A stretch of DNA of 64,000 nt from Dermatophagoides farinae (taxonomy: Eukaryota > Arthropoda > Arachnida > Sarcoptiformes > Pyroglyphidae), in the NCBI RefSeq assembly GCF_024713945.1, contig NC_134683.1, positions 1,478,501-1,542,500 of the forward strand, given 5' to 3'. The position numbers and the translations under genes were made by a program. This document shows, piece after piece, positions 58,994-64,000 of the stretch (its first letter is position 1; each line of letters starts with the position of its first letter). The notes beneath the pieces were generated by a model. That model saw only the letters and a list, made by a program, of their open reading frames with translations. It was not told where the DNA came from and did not search any database.

Positions 58994-61240
58994 TCAAGCA
59001 AGCAAATTACGGCATTTTTCAATCATTCGATTGATTTGTTCATACTGTTCATCACTTGAATTAGTTAACAATTGAATGAGAATCAAAAATTTCTTTTCAT
59101 CAAATTTGATCAACATGGAATCCATATAATCGTTGTCTATTTTTGAATCATTTTCACCTTTGAATAGAAAAATATGAGCCTTTTTATATTTCAATTGATC
59201 CAATGATCGATCTTCATTGGCAGAATTCCAACCATAATAAATATTATAATCTTGATTAACCAAATAATTATCATCATCGGAAGTGTAATCATTTTTGACC
59301 AATAAAATTTTGAACGATTTTGAAGAATTATTTTTGATATTCGGCGAAGATTTTAAGAGAAAATTTGCGGCCATTAATTTTTGTATGGTTACATTTTTCG
59401 GTTTGTTTTTATCATCATCATTATATAATAGTAAATCGTTGTCGATAGCATCTGATGTTTCTTCTGCCTGATGATCATTATCATTATATAAACTATCGAT
59501 TTTCAAATCAAGATTTTCAGCAATGGAAATTTGTCGTTTATCATCACCACCATTGGTAAATCGTTCAATTGAACGATCAATGATTTGTGTAAAACGTTGT
59601 TCAAATTTCGATGGTGACATTATTGAAAATTGTTTGAGAATATCGGCTGAAATAAGTATGGCTGGCTCTTCTTTTTCTGGTGAAAAAACCAAAAATTTTA
59701 TCGTACGGATCAAAAATCCAATGGCTATTTCGATTTCTACATGACCAACAATATAGTCACGTTTTCTCCAATCGACTTCATAATGATGGATTTGGCCATC
59801 AATTTTCAATGATTTTAAATAATCGATTCGGATCAATGCATCATAGTCTGTAGCATTCTGTTGATCGATGATCATTGCATTGATTTGATAAAGTGTTTCT
59901 CGTTTCGAACCAATAATAGTGATAGGAAAACTATCTTGTTTCTCTGAATCAGATTCAGCTGATCTATCATTATTTGACAACGAAACTGATGAAGATTTTG
60001 GTGATAAACCAGGAATTGAATTGGATTTATCTTTTAATGATTTGTCTCCTGAAAATCCAAAACGTCGTCGATTATTGTTGTCGTTGGTAAAGCCAATTGA
60101 ACTAAGGTTGGAATTAGTGAATATCGAAGTTTTTTTCTCATCATTTACTTTCTTATAACGAAATCCATTTTGATTTAAAGTTTGATCCGATGAAATTGAA
60201 AGATCAGCCATTGAAGTTGATGTATTGCCTGCATATTCTCCATATTTGTAACAAAATTCTCTCAAATTTCGACATTGAATAATCGGATGTGATCGAATAT
60301 GTTTTTTAAGTTTATAACAGATTGGACATGGTTGATCATGATCGATTAGTCGACGATATAGTTGTTCTAATTCTTCGTTTTTACCAAACTTGAAAGAAGG
60401 CAAAGCATCATAATATTGAAGTTTTTCTTTAACCATAATCTTAAAATCATTTATCGAATTACGATGAAAGTTCTTTGGTAATTTATCAAGCAACATGTAA
60501 AGATATTTTTGCCGATATTCTCTATGGATATTATAAGCTATATGCAATGCAATAATAAATAATTGACGATAATTTTTCTCATCATTATTACGATTTGTAT
60601 CAAATTTGAATTTTTTAATCATTTCTTTTAAAGCCATTTCCCTGGTTTCTGGATTGGAATGATAACTAAATTCTTCACGTAGAATGGCGACGGCATTTTT
60701 CATGGAATATTCATTTTCAAGCAATTGAGTTGCTTTCTTATTTTTTTCAATAGATTGTTTTAAATATTTAATTCTTGTTGGTTCATTTGGAATTTTTTTA
60801 TCTAATACAATAAATTCCATCATTTGTGGATAAAATTCCAACCAATTTGTTTCTGTTAATTGAACATGAAATAAATGTTGTAGAGGATGTTGTTGTACAT
60901 TTTCAACAACATTATCATTTTGAGACAAAATTTTTGATTCAATTTGTTGTCGTTTTGTTTCTTGTGATTCATCATACACACTATTACTAGTTGAACCATT
61001 TAGAAATTTAGCCAATCGATGTGCACGTGAATTGAATTGTTCGACTAATTCATCTTCATAAAGATTATCATCATCAGCCAAATTACGATTCAAATAACGT
61101 ATCTGTTCAATCAATTGACGTATATTTGATTTTTCCGAACAGATTTCTTCACCATGACCATCATTTAAACTGTTGAAATAATCATTAAATTTACGTAAAG
61201 CTTTTTTACGCTTTTGGTATGATTCTTCAAGAGAAGCCAT
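58994..61240 (-). CDS. BEL/Pao-type Gag-like protein, apparently whole reading frame, possibly domesticated
   Basis: The frame encodes 748 aa from the ATG at 61240 (a longer open frame to 61444 codes only hydrophobic, T-rich sequence). Parts in order: a coiled-coil-prone N-terminus; a Gag-like helical region (about residues 125-300) with the WLEFYPQM..F pattern of BEL/Pao Gag (DUF1759-like); a zinc-knuckle-like C305-x2-C308...H...C323; a disordered Ser-rich linker; and a retropepsin-like region at about 465-545 ending in an ILISADILKQF block. No reverse transcriptase, integrase or long terminal repeat was seen around it. An intact long frame without the rest of an element, plus a related copy at the right edge, fits a captured Gag gene, although a simple old insertion is possible. 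A donor at about 61609 (AAAG|GTAAGTAG) hints at an upstream untranslated exon. Confidence 0.65.
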   Translation of the reverse strand: MASLEESYQKRKKALRKFNDYFNSLNDGHGEEICSEKSNIRQLIEQIRYLNRNLADDDNLYEDELVEQFNSRAHRLAKFLNGSTSNSVYDESQETKRQQIESKILSQNDNVVENVQQHPLQHLFHVQLTETNWLEFYPQMMEFIVLDKKIPNEPTRIKYLKQSIEKNKKATQLLENEYSMKNAVAILREEFSYHSNPETREMALKEMIKKFKFDTNRNNDEKNYRQLFIIALHIAYNIHREYRQKYLYMLLDKLPKNFHRNSINDFKIMVKEKLQYYDALPSFKFGKNEELEQLYRRLIDHDQPCPICYKLKKHIRSHPIIQCRNLREFCYKYGEYAGNTSTSMADLSISSDQTLNQNGFRYKKVNDEKKTSIFTNSNLSSIGFTNDNNNRRRFGFSGDKSLKDKSNSIPGLSPKSSSVSLSNNDRSAESDSEKQDSFPITIIGSKRETLYQINAMIIDQQNATDYDALIRIDYLKSLKIDGQIHHYEVDWRKRDYIVGHVEIEIAIGFLIRTIKFLVFSPEKEEPAILISADILKQFSIMSPSKFEQRFTQIIDRSIERFTNGGDDKRQISIAENLDLKIDSLYNDNDHQAEETSDAIDNDLLLYNDDDKNKPKNVTIQKLMAANFLLKSSPNIKNNSSKSFKILLVKNDYTSDDDNYLVNQDYNIYYGWNSANEDRSLDQLKYKKAHIFLFKGENDSKIDNDYMDSMLIKFDEKKFLILIQLLTNSSDEQYEQINRMIEKCRNLLA

Positions 61241-62636
61241 TATCATTAGAATATAGTGTGAGCAGTAATAATAAATCAGATTAAGACACAATGAAATATC
61301 GAGTTGGATTCGATAATAAAAAAAAAATAAACCACAAAGTATGAATTCAATTTCTGAAAAAAAATAAAACAAAAATAGCAAAAATTCAACAATAAGTACA
61401 GAGAAACTTTTATACCTTTTTATACTTTTGCAGAAAAAAAACAAAATAGTTAGCTTATTATGTGTTCAATGACGACGATTTGAAAAATGACAAATGACCA
61501 AATCTTTTTTTACAAATTATATATGTATCAGGCAATATCCTGGAATAAAATGATGCAACAAATTATGATGATGTGGAATACATATGTATATTAATACAAG
61601 AATCTACTTACCTTTATCTTGTAAAATAATCTAAATCAAAAACTCATCCAAAAACTACGCATCAATGAGATATATATAGTGACAGATTTATATTATATAT
61701 TTATTTGGTGGTAACGCAGTTGAAAACAACAACAACAACAACAAAAACTCCTCTCATAAACATTTATTAATGTCAAAAAGATAAACAAACAAAAAAAAAC
61801 AAAATTCCTATTGGTCATCATCACTATAGCCATCTAATCATCATTGAATTGAAATAAGAACCAAAAAATTTCTTCATTTTTATACTCACAACAACAACTT
61901 GTGTGTGTGTGTGTGTGTGTGCGAGCACACCATGCTTGAATGTTATAACAAAGTTTTCAGGGTGTATGCACACAATTTCTATTTCTATATTTATTATATA
62001 TAAAGAATAGCGGTACGCTCTAGCGGCTATAGCCATTGATCACAAACAAGCAACAAATACTTCATTGTCCGTGAGAAATTTTTTTTTTCGCATATAATTC
62101 CAATAAAATTTCAATTTCAAAAAGGTGGCCATATTGGAAAAATTTGTTCGTGGCCGAAAAAAAGTTTGGTACACACTGTTGGCCATACACTGTTTTCCAA
62201 AATAAATTGATTAGTCACCAAAAAAAAAAAAAAAAAAAATGATAATGATCGTTTCCAGAGCATCAGCATATATATTTTATGGAATTAGGATGTTTTGTAA
62301 ATTGTTGCCATCGAAATGTATTTTTTTTTTTTTTTTTTTGCTATAGAAAGTTCACTATACATTTTTTATGGTTATAAAAGTTGAGAAAAAAAAGCTGTCA
62401 TGGTTACGATATATGATCTGATCGTCGTCATTAGGAACAAAACGATAAACGCATATTTTCAATGTTTGGCCAAATACAACACTATATTATAGAAAAATTT
62501 ATGATGACTAAACTTTTTTTTTTATTTCTAAAATTTACTATATTGATTTCTGGTTTCTGGATGTGATATATTTAATCATCATTATATCGATATAAGTGTA
62601 CACGATTATGATCATCAACCATGTTAATTTGATCAC
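61241..62636. other. Intergenic stretch
   Basis: It contains the leader of the Gag-like gene, (CAA)n near 61727-61744, (GT)n near 61900-61921 and A/T runs near 62220-62238 and 62321-62339. No coding exon was supported. Confidence 0.5.
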
Positions 62637-63197
62637 ATGATAATGATGATGAATATGGTTGTAGTAGATAATAAATATAATGATCAATCATCAACGAATA
62701 AATTGAATTCATCATATTCACGAATAATATGGCAAACATTGATGATAATCACTGTGATTGCAACAATTACCACAACCATCTATTTGGCCATATTTATGAA
62801 ACAATTCATCGATGATCGTAACATCAATGGTATACGTTCATCGAATCCATTACATTCGAATCAGAATTCTGATCAAGCACAATTCGATTCATACGGTAGA
62901 CATTTGGAACCATTGTGGCGTGCATTTTTAATTGCAAACATTGTGGCCATTTTATTATTTTCTTTTTACATACCATTGGCCATCTGGTGGAATCAATATT
63001 ATGTAATGTTAATATTCATTGGATTCATGTTCAATGAAATGATATTAACCATTGGTACTGAATATTTTGCCGTACCATATCGTTTCGCAACAATCATTTA
63101 TTCATTAACAGCCATAATTGCTCATTGTTTTTGTCATCAATTTCGTTTAGATATATTGAATGAAATGAATGTTATTAAAAAATTTAATCGTGAATAA
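62637..63197 (+). CDS. Four-helix membrane protein, unknown function (g)
   Basis: A single exon of 186 aa. Helices lie at about residues 30-54, 93-115, 119-139 and 146-166. The N-terminus is Met- and Asn-rich because the start overlaps an (ATG)n tract, so a later Met (codons 3-7) may be the true start. The loop between helices 1 and 2 is polar. The size and spacing are very close to gene a on the other side of the window. No family is recognised. It is the only plus-strand member of the group. Confidence 0.6.
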   Translation: MIMMMNMVVVDNKYNDQSSTNKLNSSYSRIIWQTLMIITVIATITTTIYLAIFMKQFIDDRNINGIRSSNPLHSNQNSDQAQFDSYGRHLEPLWRAFLIANIVAILLFSFYIPLAIWWNQYYVMLIFIGFMFNEMILTIGTEYFAVPYRFATIIYSLTAIIAHCFCHQFRLDILNEMNVIKKFNRE

Positions 63198-63498
63198 TGA
63201 ATAAATATTTAAAAAAAATGATGATAAACACAGTATCATATACTGAAATGTTTTTTTCTGTTTATTATTAATCATCATATATATCATATATATACCATAT
63301 TAATATATTAAAATTCAAAATCATTCAAAATAATGGATTGCCCCTTTTTTTCACCACTTTTACCATTCTTTTTCTTTCGCCGTTTAATTATTTCGTTGAT
63401 TGATGATTATTTATGTTCAGAGTAATGAAAAAAAAATTGCTTCAAGTTAAGTCAAACGAACCGTTTGATCTTCTTTATTTTGTAATATAATGTTTTCA
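63198..63498. other. Short AT-rich spacer
   Basis: Presumed 3' untranslated sequence of gene g on the left and of the Gag-like copy on the right. Nothing else was seen. Confidence 0.5.
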
Positions 63499-64000
63499 TC
63501 ACCATTTTTGATTGCTTCTACCAGATTGATCATTCGACAATTGATTTGATGAAATTGATAGATCAGCCATTGACATTGTTAAATTATTAGAATTTCGATT
63601 ATTAAATCTATTACGAAATTCATTCAAATGTCGACATCGAACAATTGGATGAGCTTTCATTTGATTGTGAAGATGATAACAAATTGGACATGGTCTTCCA
63701 TTGACAATTAAACGATCAAATAATTTTTCCAATTCTTCGTATGTTCCAGCTTTTAAAACATGTTGTGCATCATATATTCGAAGTTTGGCTCTCATCATTC
63801 GTATGAAATGTGAAAGTGTTCGAGCTCGAATCCAATTCGGTAATTTAAACAAAATCATGGGAAAATATTTTTGTTGAAATTCTTCACTAACATTAAACCT
63901 GATATGTAATGCAATATCAAGTAATTGACGAAAATTAGCCTCATCACTTTCGCGATTTTTATCGAAATGGAATTTTTCAATCATTTCTTTAATGAACAAC
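63499..64000 (-). mobile_element. Second BEL/Pao-type Gag-like copy, running off the right edge
   Basis: The frame continues beyond the window, so its 5' part is not visible. Over about 120 residues it aligns almost without gaps to residues 205-330 of the Gag-like protein at 58994-61240, with roughly half the residues the same, including the CPICY zinc-knuckle block and the shared MADLSISS segment after it. The visible part ends soon after that segment. The divergence makes the duplication old. Confidence 0.65.

Noticed and set aside
61241-61444. In-frame extension of the Gag-like gene upstream of its chosen ATG
   Set aside because: Phe/Leu/Tyr-rich sequence from T-rich DNA. The start at 61240 begins the charged helical region typical of Gag.
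1-64000. tRNA genes, LINEs, SINEs and DNA transposons
   Set aside because: I looked for tRNA B-box-like GGTTCGAATCC patterns, reverse transcriptase and transposase blocks and terminal repeats on both strands. None could be supported apart from the 5S palindrome and the Gag-like copies.

Overview
The window reads as nuclear DNA of a small arthropod, most likely an acariform (astigmatan) mite such as a house-dust or scab mite. The sequence is strongly AT-rich. It is crowded with (CAT)n, (CAA)n, (CA)n and homopolymer tracts. Introns inside coding regions are mostly 58-110 bases with GT..AG ends. It also holds chelicerate-type gustatory-receptor-like seven-helix genes beside ordinary eukaryotic housekeeping genes. 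The species assignment is an inference from gene content and composition, not from a search.

Layout, left to right. 1-5386: no gene recognised, simple repeats only. 5387-6587: a SAM-dependent methyltransferase of the juvenile-hormone-acid-methyltransferase type. 6832-8210: a near-perfect palindrome of about 1.3 kb, whose arms each hold a full 5S rRNA gene and whose centre holds a fragment resembling an NRF-6 type acyltransferase. 8836-14704: two gustatory-receptor-like genes with a small four-helix membrane protein gene between them. 16793-30220: three more four-helix membrane protein genes, all on the minus strand, in long repeat-rich spacers. 32200-33787: a third receptor-like gene. 35446-38112: S-adenosylmethionine synthase converging on a pyrroline-5-carboxylate-reductase-like gene. 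38449-39018: a four-helix protein. 40270-48847: two glutamine synthetase genes in direct orientation about 6.3 kb apart. 49316-52391: a long acidic type I membrane protein with one LDL-receptor class A module. 54025-55515: an intronless divergent alpha-tubulin. 55647-57559: a four-helix protein with a long disordered N-terminus. 58179-58832: a RING-CH (MARCH-like) membrane E3 ligase. 58994-61240: a BEL/Pao Gag-like gene. 62637-63197: another four-helix protein. 63499 to the right edge: a second Gag-like copy.

Functional links are limited. SAM synthase makes the methyl donor that the methyltransferase uses. Glutamine synthetase and P5C reductase both belong to glutamate-family amino-acid metabolism. 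This may only be coincidence of neighbourhood. The strongest observations are: (1) the 5S palindrome; (2) the abrupt edges of near-identity between the two glutamine synthetase genes, which look like gene conversion, with the downstream copy carrying a Cys in place of an active-site Arg; (3) seven dispersed genes for four-helix membrane proteins, two of them sharing a clear motif; (4) a divergent single-exon alpha-tubulin; and (5) two paralogous Gag-like reading frames that look coding-conserved.

Exon joins were made by eye from splice consensus and reading-frame continuity. Every coding total given below is a multiple of three.
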